DNA of 16,440 nt from the NCBI GenBank assembly GCA_007132395.1, contig SLOR01000318.1, positions 1 through 16,440 on the forward strand. The letters are read 5' to 3'. This document shows, in pieces, positions 6,379 through 14,800 of the stretch. A program made the translations under genes and the position numbers. Positions within the stretch are counted from its first letter, which is position 1, and each line of letters starts with the position of its first letter. The notes under the pieces were generated by a model. The model was not told the origin of the DNA and did not search any database. It saw only the letters and a program-made list of their open reading frames with translations. The DNA is from Bacteroidales bacterium (GTDB lineage Bacteria > Bacteroidota > Bacteroidia > Bacteroidales > UBA7960).

Positions 6379-7194
6379 TTATTTGGATTTCTTTTCAAAT
6401 TCGGTTGAGAATTCTTTTACGAGCATTTCTTTTAACTCTACGGGCTTTACGTTTCTTTTCAACACCGCATCCCGAACCCATGAAATACGCCCTGTTTGTT
6501 CGCTTACCACAATGGCAATGGCATCCGACTGCTCGGTAATACCCACCGCGGCCCGATGTCGAAGCCCCAGGTATGCAGGAAACATAGTGCTTTCCGATAC
6601 GGGTAACACACAGCGTGCAGCTTTTATCTTATTGCTTGTAATAATTACCGCACCATCGTGCAGGGGGCTGTTTTTGTAAAAAATACTTTCGAGCAACTGC
6701 CCCGAAACACGTGCTTCCAGCAGCTGTCCGGTTTCCAGGAAAAAATCCAGCTGATTCTCACGGGTAATAACTATTAAGGCTCCGGTACGGGTTTCGGAAA
6801 ACTGCTCGCAGGCCGATACAATGTCATTAATATTGAGGGTGCTTTCCTCGGCAAAGTGCCAAAGGCGCCCCAGCAGTTTGCGTGTTTTTTTTCCCAGGAA
6901 ACCGCGTGTACCCAGCAAAAGCAAAAACTTACGGATTTCGGGCTGAAACACAACAATCAGGGCCAGCACCCCCACACTGATAAACTGCCCCAGTATTTCA
7001 GTGAGCAGCTCCATCTCAAACACCCTGACCAGCCACCAGAAAACATAGATGGAAATGATGCCCAGAAAGATATTCATGGCACCGGTTCCACGGATGATTT
7101 TGTACAAATAGTAAAGCAAGGCTGCTACCAGGAAAATATCTACGATGTCCAGCAATCGTATCTGTATAAAAACCGGCAATCCCATTATGACCAT
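6379..7194 (-). CDS. cdaA: Membrane diadenylate cyclase CdaA (c-di-AMP synthase)
   Basis: A 271-residue protein. Three membrane helices lie at about 14-32, 39-58 and 63-84, and are followed by a short linker and a DisA_N/DAC catalytic domain (about 105-250). The two signature motifs are intact: DGA at 180-182 and RHR at 212-214, followed by AAVGITE. The enzyme condenses two ATP into c-di-AMP, a messenger tied in other bacteria to potassium and osmotic balance and to the cell wall. The protein begins MVIMGLP; the second Met, three codons in, is an alternative start. It lies 42 nt after folP and 23 nt before the sugar kinase on the same strand, so the three are probably co-transcribed. The cdaR and glmM partners seen in Firmicutes are absent here. 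Confidence 0.94.
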   Translation of the reverse strand: MVIMGLPVFIQIRLLDIVDIFLVAALLYYLYKIIRGTGAMNIFLGIISIYVFWWLVRVFEMELLTEILGQFISVGVLALIVVFQPEIRKFLLLLGTRGFLGKKTRKLLGRLWHFAEESTLNINDIVSACEQFSETRTGALIVITRENQLDFFLETGQLLEARVSGQLLESIFYKNSPLHDGAVIITSNKIKAARCVLPVSESTMFPAYLGLRHRAAVGITEQSDAIAIVVSEQTGRISWVRDAVLKRNVKPVELKEMLVKEFSTEFEKKSK

Positions 7195-7236
7195 AAAATA
7201 TCTTTAATGTTTTTTACTTACAATAATTTTCTGTAT

Positions 7237-8103
7237 TCATTCGGCATTATTTTGCACGAGTTTCTCTACCAGCCTTATAGCTTCCATGGCCTGGGCTGCA
7301 TCGTGCACCCGCAGTATATTTACTCCTTTTTGTAATGCCAGGGTGTTGATTACGGTAGTGCCATTGAGGGCATCCTGCGGGCGGGTGCCCAGCACCTTAT
7401 TGATCATGGATTTACGCGATACCCCCACCAGCAAAGGAAGTTCAAAGATGCGAAAATAATTCAGTTGATTCAACAACATGTAGTTATCTTCCAGGGTTTT
7501 TCCGAAACCGAAACCCGGATCCAAAATGATATCATGAACTCCCAGTTGCCTGAGTGCATCCACTTTTTGGGCAAAATAAAAAGCAATCTCCTTTACGATG
7601 TCTTCGTAAACAGGATTCTGCTGCATACTGGCAGGGGTGCCTTTCATGTGCATCATGATATAGGGCACCTGCAGGCGGGCTATGGTTTCAAACATACGGG
7701 GGTCAACTTCCCCGGCCGAAATATCGTTGATGATGTGTGCACCGGCTTTGATGGCTGCGGCAGCAACCCCGGCATTGTAGGTATCGATGGAAATAACAGC
7801 TTGGGGAAACTTTTGCAGCACCACTTCCAGGGCAGGCATGAGTGTTTGCAGTTCGGTTTTTTCATCCACCAACGCAGAACCCGGCCGGCTGGAGGCAGCA
7901 CCCAAATCCAGAATAGCAGCCCCTTCATTCAAAAGCCTGTCGGCACGATCGATAATTTCCAGCTTGTTACGGTATTTTCCCCCGTCGTAAAAAGAATCAG
8001 GCCCCAGATTAATGATGCCCATTACCACAGGTGCGGATAAATTTATAATTTTGCCCCTGCAGTGAAGGCTCGTTTTTGTATTAAAAAATGTATCTTTCAA
8101 CAT
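7237..8103 (-). CDS. folP: Dihydropteroate synthase
   Basis: A 288-residue TIM-barrel enzyme that joins 6-hydroxymethyl-dihydropterin pyrophosphate to p-aminobenzoate in folate synthesis. Recognisable motifs: MGIINLGPDSFYDGG (28-42, loop 1), LDLGAASSRPG (65-75, loop 2), ISIDTYN (104-110), IINDIS (124-129), MMHMKG (150-155), DPGFGFGKT (195-203), GVSRKSM (227-233) and RVHD (265-268). The usual NVTPDSF/NLTPDSF word reads NLGPDSF, so the Thr is Gly34. The start at 8103 is preferred over an upstream ATG at 8199, which would overlap the divergent gene. A TATATTTG promoter word 33 nt before the 8103 start supports this. It is the first gene of the minus-strand operon with cdaA and the sugar kinase. 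Confidence 0.95.
   Translation of the reverse strand: MLKDTFFNTKTSLHCRGKIINLSAPVVMGIINLGPDSFYDGGKYRNKLEIIDRADRLLNEGAAILDLGAASSRPGSALVDEKTELQTLMPALEVVLQKFPQAVISIDTYNAGVAAAAIKAGAHIINDISAGEVDPRMFETIARLQVPYIMMHMKGTPASMQQNPVYEDIVKEIAFYFAQKVDALRQLGVHDIILDPGFGFGKTLEDNYMLLNQLNYFRIFELPLLVGVSRKSMINKVLGTRPQDALNGTTVINTLALQKGVNILRVHDAAQAMEAIRLVEKLVQNNAE
8046..8053 (+). promoter_or_regulatory. Possible -7 promoter element for the DUF1599 gene
   Basis: TAATTTTG followed by C matches TAnnTTTG on the plus strand, about 109 nt before the DUF1599 start. It falls inside the first codons of the divergent folP, and no -33 TTG is well placed. A second, weaker candidate is TATCTTTC at 8091-8098. Confidence 0.3.
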
Positions 8104-8135
8104 CCAAAATAAAATCTGAATTAGTAACGCCTTTT

Positions 8136-8143
8136 CAAATATA
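8136..8143 (-). promoter_or_regulatory. Probable -7 promoter element for folP-cdaA-kinase
   Basis: On the minus strand TATATTTG matches TAnnTTTG. A TTG at 8162-8160 lies 16 nt upstream, close to the usual -33 spacing for this phylum. Transcription would begin near 8130, giving a leader of about 25 nt before the folP ATG at 8103. This supports the shorter folP start. The element lies in the 58-nt divergent gap. Confidence 0.55.
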
Positions 8144-8161
8144 ACAACATCTGATAACCCA

Positions 8162-8710
8162 ATGGAAGCGAAAACCAACGAACAGTTTGACCAAATCAAA
8201 AAGATCTGCCTGGATATATTCGTCAGGAAAATGCAGGATTACGGAAGTGCATGGCGCATATTGCGGAGTTCTTCCCTTACCGACCAGATATTTATCAAAG
8301 CCCAGCGTATTCGCTCCATTCAGGACAAAGGTACACAAAAAATTGATGAAGGGATAAAACCCGAGTTTATCGGAATTGTCAACTATTCGGTAATGGCGCT
8401 GGTACAGCTGGAGATGGGCCACGCTTCGCAGCCTGACCTGAACACGGAGCAGGCCACCGAAAAATATCATTTTTACTACAACAAGGCCCGCGACCTGATG
8501 CTCGATAAAAACCACGACTATAGCGAGGCATGGAGAGAAATGCGCATATCGAGCCTGGCCGACATTATCCTCATGAAGCTTCTGCGCATAAAGCAAATTG
8601 AGGACAACAAGGGGCAAACACAAATTTCGGAGGGAATAGATGCTAATTTTTACGACATTATCAACTATGCCGTTTTTGCCCTTATCAAGCTGGAGTTGGA
8701 GAATCATTAA
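8162..8710 (+). CDS. DUF1599 (nucleotide-modification-associated domain 1) protein with two tandem repeats
   Basis: A 182-residue protein built from two copies of one domain, at about 15-86 and 108-180, offset by 93 residues. Each copy holds the same pattern: K-x-x-DY-x-x-AW (23-31 and 116-124), an R-x-SSL-x-D core (35-41 and 128-134), an R-I-x-x-I stretch, an EGI word (63-65 and 157-159) and a D/G-I-V/I-NY close (71-75 and 165-169). The helical, acidic and Asn-rich motif set suits a metal- or nucleotide-binding fold. Pfam ties the family by context to modified-nucleotide systems, but no activity is established that I know of. The cytoplasmic location is inferred from the absence of a signal peptide. 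It is divergent from folP and lies 42 nt upstream of an ABC permease gene. Confidence 0.82.
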   Translation: MEAKTNEQFDQIKKICLDIFVRKMQDYGSAWRILRSSSLTDQIFIKAQRIRSIQDKGTQKIDEGIKPEFIGIVNYSVMALVQLEMGHASQPDLNTEQATEKYHFYYNKARDLMLDKNHDYSEAWREMRISSLADIILMKLLRIKQIEDNKGQTQISEGIDANFYDIINYAVFALIKLELENH

Positions 8711-8752
8711 TGCCTGCTCTGGAAAAATTATTTATCAACAATACCCCATACA

Positions 8753-9829
8753 GTGCTCAGATTTTTAGGAAAAAGAACAGGATACGGTTTACTGGTAATG
8801 CTGGGAGTGATTACTGTGGTATTTTTCCTGTTTAACATCCTTCCCGGCGATCCGGCCCGTATGATGCTGGGCCAGAGGGCTGATATTTCTTCAGTGGAGG
8901 CAATTCGAACCGAGCTTGGCCTCGACAGGCCGGTGCATGTGCGTTTCCTAAACTACGTCAACGACCTCTCCCCTGTTTCCTTTCACAGGCACGACAACAG
9001 TGAGAGTTTTTTTTACCTTGACAAAGAAAAATATAATGCTGCTACGCTGGTGAAGTTGGGAGGGGTAAGCATGGTGGCCAAAACACCCTACATGGGCCGC
9101 TCCTACCAGAGCAACCGCCCGGTAACGGAAGTTCTGGCCGTGGCATTTCCCAACACCCTGCTGCTGGCTTTTGTGTCCATCAGTTTTGCCATGTTTCTGG
9201 GTGTGCTTTTGGGCATCTTTTCGGCCATAAAAAACAACTCTTTCGTAAGCAAAATCATATTGGTATTTTCGGTGTCGGGCATGTCGTTGCCTTCCTTTTT
9301 TGCCGCCATCATCATTGCCTGGCTCTTTGCCTTTGTGCTGGGCGACCTTACAGGGCTGAACATGACGGGCAGCCTATGGGAAGTGGATGATTTTGGCCGC
9401 GGAGAATATATGCAGTGGAAAAACCTCATTTTGCCCGCCCTTACACTGGGCATTCGCCCCCTGGCCATCGTAGCCGAGCTCACCCGCAACTCGTTGCTGC
9501 ATGTGCTCTCACAGGATTACATCCGCACGGCCAAAGCCAAAGGACTCTCCTTTTACAGAGTAATTACCCGCCACGCACTCAAAAATGCAATGAACCCGGT
9601 TATCACGGCTATCTCAGGCTGGTTTGCCTCACTTATGGCAGGAGCCGTTTTCGTGGAGTACGTTTTTGACTGGAAAGGAATCGGCGTGGTAATCGTTGAT
9701 TCGCTGGAAACCTACGACTTCCCGCTTATCATGGGAGCAGTACTGATTATATCGGTGATGCTGGTTTTCATAAATATTCTTGTGGATATTATTTACGGCC
9801 TGCTCGACCCCCGTATCAGGCTGCAGTGA
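8753..9829 (+). CDS. DppB/OppB-like ABC transporter permease
   Basis: A 358-residue inner-membrane permease of the peptide/nickel importer type. TM1 is at about 11-30, followed by the family word NILPGDPARMMLGQRA (28-43). A periplasmic segment (about 60-125) precedes PNTLLLAF, and further membrane spans are near 135-158, 168-198, 225-240, 285-305 and 325-350. The cytoplasmic EAA-type loop that contacts the ATPase reads AKAKGLSFYRVITRHALKNAM (260-280), and the C terminus ends in LLDPRIRL as is common in the family. Translation starts at a GTG (8753), since no earlier ATG is in frame. No partner permease, ATPase or binding protein is in the window, so the substrate is unknown; the partners may be encoded elsewhere. 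The stop codon lies in a short hairpin. Confidence 0.9.
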   Translation: MLRFLGKRTGYGLLVMLGVITVVFFLFNILPGDPARMMLGQRADISSVEAIRTELGLDRPVHVRFLNYVNDLSPVSFHRHDNSESFFYLDKEKYNAATLVKLGGVSMVAKTPYMGRSYQSNRPVTEVLAVAFPNTLLLAFVSISFAMFLGVLLGIFSAIKNNSFVSKIILVFSVSGMSLPSFFAAIIIAWLFAFVLGDLTGLNMTGSLWEVDDFGRGEYMQWKNLILPALTLGIRPLAIVAELTRNSLLHVLSQDYIRTAKAKGLSFYRVITRHALKNAMNPVITAISGWFASLMAGAVFVEYVFDWKGIGVVIVDSLETYDFPLIMGAVLIISVMLVFINILVDIIYGLLDPRIRLQ

Positions 9830-9835
9830 TGCAGC
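9820..9835 (+). other. Perfect 6-bp hairpin with a GTGA loop at the permease stop codon
   Basis: GCTGCA and TGCAGC flank GTGA, giving a perfect stem closed by a GNRA-type tetraloop that contains the TGA stop at 9827-9829. No T-run follows on either strand, so it does not look like a standard intrinsic terminator. The remaining gap to tpiA (223 nt in all) shows only a possible promoter word at 9963 and a small AACCC/GGGTT hairpin at 9899-9913. Confidence 0.4.
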
Positions 9836-9962
9836 TACTCCTGCCAATCCTGTAATAATCACCGTCTTCTGCCGTTTAAAAAATATTAACGAGCTGCGAA
9901 CCCATAAAGGGTTACAGGTTAAAATCAAGGATTATACTTACTTTTTGCCCCCGTACTTTTAT

Positions 9963-9970
9963 TACTTTTG
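9963..9970 (+). promoter_or_regulatory. Possible -7 promoter element for tpiA-prmA
   Basis: TACTTTTG followed by CAG matches TAnnTTTG and lies 83 nt before the tpiA ATG. A TTG at 9945-9947 is 15 nt upstream, slightly closer than the usual -33 spacing. The 223-nt gap after the permease gene also argues for a separate promoter here. Confidence 0.5.
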
Positions 9971-10052
9971 CAGTTTACGGGTAATTGAAGAATTATCCTG
10001 TCAACATTACAAACAAAACTTCAGCGTTTTATTAAACCTAAAATCAATACAA

Positions 10053-10829
10053 ATGAGAAAGAAAATTGTAGCAGGAAACTGGAAAATGAACCTTACACTT
10101 GAAGAAGGCAAACAACTATCATCAGAAATAAAAGACTTTGTAAGGCAAAATCCGTTGCAGAATCTCAAGGGCCAGCCCGGCGTAATATTGTTTACCCCTT
10201 TTATTCACCTGGCAAGCGTGGCAGCTGATGTTGCCGAATCAGAAGGCCTTGAGGCCGGAGCACAAAACTGCCATACCGAAGAGAAAGGCGCCTACACAGG
10301 AGAAACCTCAGCTATGATGATTCAATCAGCAGGTGCAGGAAATGTATTGATTGGACACTCCGAAAGACGCTCCTATTTTGGCGAAACCGACGAGGTACTT
10401 GCCAAAAAAACCGAAATAGCACTCAAAAATAACCTTCGCCCTATGTTCTGTTGTGGTGAGGTGCTGGAAGAAAGAAATGCAGAAAATCACTTCCAGGTGG
10501 TGAAAAAACAACTGGAGAAAGGTCTTTTCTGGCTCAGCCCCGTGGATTTCGCTAAAGTTGTTATTGCCTACGAACCCGTGTGGGCCATCGGAACCGGTGT
10601 TACGGCCAGCCCCGGGCAAGCACAGGAAATGCATGCCTACATCCGTAGTATTATTGCAGAAAAATATGGCGATATCGTTGCACATAATACATCCATCCTT
10701 TACGGGGGAAGTTGCAACGCCCAGAATGCAGAAGAATTATTTGCCAAGGAAGATGTGGATGGAGGCCTCATCGGAGGCGCCTCACTGAAAGCTGCAGATT
10801 TTTCAACCATCATTAAATCTTTCAGCTAA
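10053..10829 (+). CDS. tpiA: Triosephosphate isomerase
   Basis: A 258-residue cytoplasmic TIM barrel that interconverts dihydroxyacetone phosphate and glyceraldehyde 3-phosphate in glycolysis and gluconeogenesis. All catalytic elements are present: Asn9 and Lys11 in GNWKMN, His102 in GHSERR, Glu174 in AYEPVWAIGTG, which runs into the flexible lid, and the phosphate-gripping YGGSCN (217-222) and GGLIGGASL (237-245). The start at 10053 gives the standard MRKKIVAGNWKMN opening. The same frame is open back to 9780, but that stretch has no family similarity and crosses the promoter candidate. The stop overlaps the next ATG by one base (TAATG), so prmA is probably translationally coupled. Confidence 0.97.
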   Translation: MRKKIVAGNWKMNLTLEEGKQLSSEIKDFVRQNPLQNLKGQPGVILFTPFIHLASVAADVAESEGLEAGAQNCHTEEKGAYTGETSAMMIQSAGAGNVLIGHSERRSYFGETDEVLAKKTEIALKNNLRPMFCCGEVLEERNAENHFQVVKKQLEKGLFWLSPVDFAKVVIAYEPVWAIGTGVTASPGQAQEMHAYIRSIIAEKYGDIVAHNTSILYGGSCNAQNAEELFAKEDVDGGLIGGASLKAADFSTIIKSFS

Positions 10830-11680
10830 TGAGTGTAATCGACTACGTAGAAGTAACCTGCATTGTAGAACCTACCGAGCCCTGGACCGACCTGCTCATC
10901 AGTGAGCTGGCAGAAATAGGCTTTGAGAGCTTCGAGGAAAACCTCAGGGGGTTTAAAGCTTATATTCAGGCTGCCGATTTCGACCAGAAGAAGCTGGATG
11001 CAGTGCAACTGACAGAGGAGGAAGCAAAAAATGTTTCCTTCAACTTCACTGTGAAAATAATCGACAGCCAGAACTGGAACAAGGTATGGGAAAGCAATTT
11101 CGAGCCGGTAGATGTGCAGCAGCAGTGCTACATCCGTGCACCTTTCCATCCGGCAAAACCTGATTACCCCTTTGAAATCATCATTGAACCCAAAATGTCC
11201 TTTGGCACCGGCCATCACGAAACCACCAGCCTGATGGTGCAGTGGATGCTGGAAACCGATTTTAAAAATCAGCATGTGCTGGATATGGGCTGCGGCACGG
11301 GCATTCTGGCTATACTGGCAGCTAAAATGGGTGCACAACCCGTGCTGGCCATCGACAACTACCCCTATGCCTGGGAAAACACACTTGAAAACATCCGCAG
11401 GAATAATACCGACGATATCAAGGTGCTGCTGGGCGATGCTACCCTGCTGGGCGGGGATACTTTTGATATCATCCTGGCAAATATTACCAAAAATGTGCTT
11501 ATGGAAGATATGGAAACATTTATTTCTGTTCTACGCCCTAACGGACTTTTGTTTATCAGCGGTTTCTTTGCTGAAAATATGGAGGAAATCACCGGCTTAG
11601 CCGCCGGATTGGGAATGAAAGCTATTGCTTTCAAGCAGAACAAAGAATGGGTGGCCGTAAAACTTCAGAAAATCTCATAA
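10829..11680 (+). CDS. prmA: Ribosomal protein L11 methyltransferase
   Basis: A 283-residue class I SAM-dependent methyltransferase that methylates ribosomal protein L11. The N-terminal L11-recognition domain (about 1-65) contains SELAEIGFESFEE. It is followed by the linker word WNKVWESNFEPVDV (83-96), PKMSFGTGHHETT (121-133), SAM motif I VLDMGCGTGILAI (150-162), the acidic Asp176 after motif I, and the active-site-type ANIT (217-220). The length is slightly below that of E. coli PrmA (293). The ATG overlaps the tpiA stop by one base. The gene is followed by a gap of about 200 nt that carries an inverted-repeat element. Confidence 0.95.
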   Translation: MSVIDYVEVTCIVEPTEPWTDLLISELAEIGFESFEENLRGFKAYIQAADFDQKKLDAVQLTEEEAKNVSFNFTVKIIDSQNWNKVWESNFEPVDVQQQCYIRAPFHPAKPDYPFEIIIEPKMSFGTGHHETTSLMVQWMLETDFKNQHVLDMGCGTGILAILAAKMGAQPVLAIDNYPYAWENTLENIRRNNTDDIKVLLGDATLLGGDTFDIILANITKNVLMEDMETFISVLRPNGLLFISGFFAENMEEITGLAAGLGMKAIAFKQNKEWVAVKLQKIS

Positions 11681-11690
11681 CAAGCCAACG

Positions 11691-11817
11691 GGGCTGTTTT
11701 AAAAGCCTTACATATAATAGCCGCTAAATACCTGCCGGAAAAAATCCCCGGCACCTGAGCCTGTCGAAGGCCATCGAATCACTCAGCGTCTCTGACATCA
11801 GGCTTTTAAAACAGCCC
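11691..11817. repeat. Long inverted-repeat element (MITE/REP-like) between prmA and the giant exported protein gene
   Basis: The 18-base arm GGGCTGTTTTAAAAGCCT (11691-11708) has a perfect reverse complement at 11800-11817, and the match extends to ACG/CGT (11688-11690 and 11818-11819 region) if one bulged G is allowed. The arms are 91 nt apart. Each arm is itself a near-palindrome. The interior holds a second hairpin (TGCCGG 11733-11738 / CCGGCA 11748-11753) and the word CCTGAGCCTGTCGAAGG (11754-11770), which resembles palindromic words that recur in extragenic repeats of many bacteria (from memory). I see no target-site duplication. It could be a non-autonomous mobile repeat or a large bidirectional terminator structure. 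Copies elsewhere in the genome would decide. Confidence 0.6.
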
Positions 11818-11882
11818 GTTTATAGATATAACTTCTTTCGGCCCTGCCGGAAAACTTTTACAGCACCAATACCCACACCGCA

Positions 11883-14800
11883 ATGCAACACAGAATCGTC
11901 CTTATTTTCCTGCTTCTCACCCTGGCCACGAGTGGTTTACTGCAGGCGCAGCGAACCGATAAATTCACCCGCCACGACGAAGCCTTTATCAGCGAACTTA
12001 ACGAGCTGATAATGAATATTGACCGTCAGGACAGGATACGTGCACAGGCTCACCTCGACACCTTTGCCATCCTGTGGAAAAATGGCCACATGCTGGAAAC
12101 ACAAAAGGAGTGGGTGTATAACACTATGGATGCCATGCTGGGAATGCGATTGCGCCCATGGCCCGATTATGCTTTGTACCTGCAGGGAGTAGTAGCAGTG
12201 CTGAACACACAGCAAGCCGATCTGAATTTCGATAACTGGCACCGCAGTTTTGAAAACATGCTCAACATTGCCAGCCAGCGTAGATTGCTCACTTACTGGC
12301 ACAAAAGCCTTAACCTTTTTAACGACAACATTGTATTCTCTTCCTCCAATGTTACCTGGCAGTTGAAAACAAACCGGTGGTCGCTGACAATGGATGAGGA
12401 TGTCCCTGCCATAAGCTTCAGCAACAGCGATGTGGCATGCTATTCCCAGCGCGACAGTACCATCATCCTCAATACCTCAGGCAAAGTATTCCCTTTGGAA
12501 GACAAGCTGCAGGGTACAGGCGGACGATTTACCTGGGAGCGGGTTGAACTGGACCCCGAGAGAGTTTATGCCACCCTGAAGGGCTATACCATTAATCTGA
12601 ACCATGCCCGCTTCGAAATGGATTCGGTAACCTTTTACAACTTCGACTTTTTCAGCCAACCTTTGCAAGGCAGGCTGCAGGAAAGGCTCATTGCAGAGGT
12701 AAAACCCGAAAATGCACGTTACCCCAGTTTCCAGTCTTACCAGGCGGTACACGAAATACGCAACCTTTTCCAGGGAATAGACTTCCTGGGTGGATTTACC
12801 ATGCTGGGACAGAGAATACTGGGCTCAGGAACGGAAGATGCAGATGCCACCATCAAATTCTACCGGGCCGACTCCCTGTTTATCACCGCCCGCAGCAGCT
12901 CCTTCAGCATACGGCAGGACAGAATCATCTCCGACAGAGCAGCGGTAAGTATATACCTTTCGGGCGATTCTATCTATCACCCTTCCATCAACATGCGATA
13001 CCTGAATGACACACGGGAGTTTTCGCTCCAGCGCGAAGAACAAGGTTTCTCCAGGGCCCCGTTCATCAACACCTTCCACAAACTCGATATGTATTGCGAG
13101 GCCATATATTGGATAACCGACACCTATGATATTGAGTTGAGGATGATACGTGGAATGAGTGATAAAGGTAGTGCGGTCTTTGAATCCCACGACTTCTTCT
13201 CCGACTTGCGATACATGCGCATGCAGGGCATATCCAACATTCACCCATTGGTGCGATTACGCACCTATGCCCGCGAATACGGCTCCAACGAAGTTCCCCT
13301 GTCGGGTTACGCCCGCTTTCTCAGGCAGGACGAAGGAAGTGTACTGGCGCAGATTCTCAATTTTTCCTATTATGGATTTGTGTCGTACGATGCCGACACC
13401 CAAACCATTACCCTGCAGGATAGGATATCTCATTACATTATGGCCTATGCCGGACGAGCTGACTTCGATGTGATACAGGTTAGCTCCCATGCTCCGGTAA
13501 ATGCCAGGCTCAATATGAACAATTTCGATCTGCACCTCTACGGGGTGGAACGCATTCCTCTGAGTGATCAGAAAAATGTAGTAATCCATCCTTATGAGCA
13601 GGAAGTGGTGATGAAGAAAAACAGGGACATGTACTTCAACGGAAGAATTGAATCGGGCCTGTTTGACTTTTACGGCAAGGAATTTTTCTTTGATTACGAC
13701 AATTTTAAAATCGACCTGGTAAACACCGACTCCATGAGCTTTAGTGTGCGTTCATTCGACGCAGACAGCCGGGGCCGCCACTCCTACGTGAGGGTAAGAA
13801 CGGTATTGGAAGGCATCAACGGGGAGTTGCTGGTGGATCACCCCAGCAACAAATCGGGCCAGTTACCCTATCCCAGGTATCCCATCTTCAATTCCGACAA
13901 CGAATCCTATGTGTATTACGACCGGGAGTTCGTGCAAAGCGGGGTGTACAAGAGGGAGGATGTTTATTTCAGACTTATCCCCTTCTCCATTGACAGCCTC
14001 GACCATGCCACCACCGACAATATTGCCTTCGACGGGGTTTTTATCTCCACGGGAATATTTCCTGATTTCTATGATTTTCTAACAGTGCAGCCCGACTACT
14101 CCCTGGGGTTTAACACCCGAACACCCGATGAGGGCTACCCGGTTTACGATGGCAAGGCGCTTTACAAAGGGCCCATCGATATGAGCTACGAAGGCCTGCG
14201 GGCCGATGGCCGCCTGGAGTACCTCTCTGCCACCCTGGATGCCAACAGCATGCTCATGTTTCCCGATTCGGCCAGGGCAAAAATTAATACTTTCACACTC
14301 GACCCCAGAGAAAACCCGGTGGAGTACCCTGAAATAGCAGCCAGAGATATCAACATGCTTTATAAGCCTTTTCAAGACAATATGCACCTGGCCCACACCA
14401 CGCATCCTATGAAATTTTTCGGGGATCTGGCAAGCCTCTCGGGCAGTATAGAACTTACGCCTTCGGGGCTTACCGGAGAAGGAAAAATGGATTTGTTTGG
14501 CGCCAGCCTCATGGCAAAGGAGTACGATTTCAAGCGAATGGATTTTTCTTCCAACCTGGCAGACATGGATTTAAATGTACCGGATAAGGATGAGGTGGCA
14601 TTCAGGGCCACGGGCTATGAAAGTTTCGTGGATATGAAATCGCGAAGTGCTGAAATGAAAAGCATTGAAGGCACCTCCAAACTGGCATTCCTGAACAACC
14701 GCTTCGATGCCTATGGCTTCGATTATGAATGGGATATGCCCCGTGGCGACCTGGCCATGGCCAATACCTTGCAGCCTGAAATAGCGGCTATGGGCACCAT

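Noticed and set aside
8104..8199. Longer folP start at 8199
   Set aside because: It would run into the divergent DUF1599 gene and past the promoter word at 8136-8143; the added residues are not DHPS-like.
9780..10052. Long N-terminal extension of tpiA
   Set aside because: It overlaps the permease C terminus and the intergenic promoter region; TPI begins at MRKKIVAGNWKMN.
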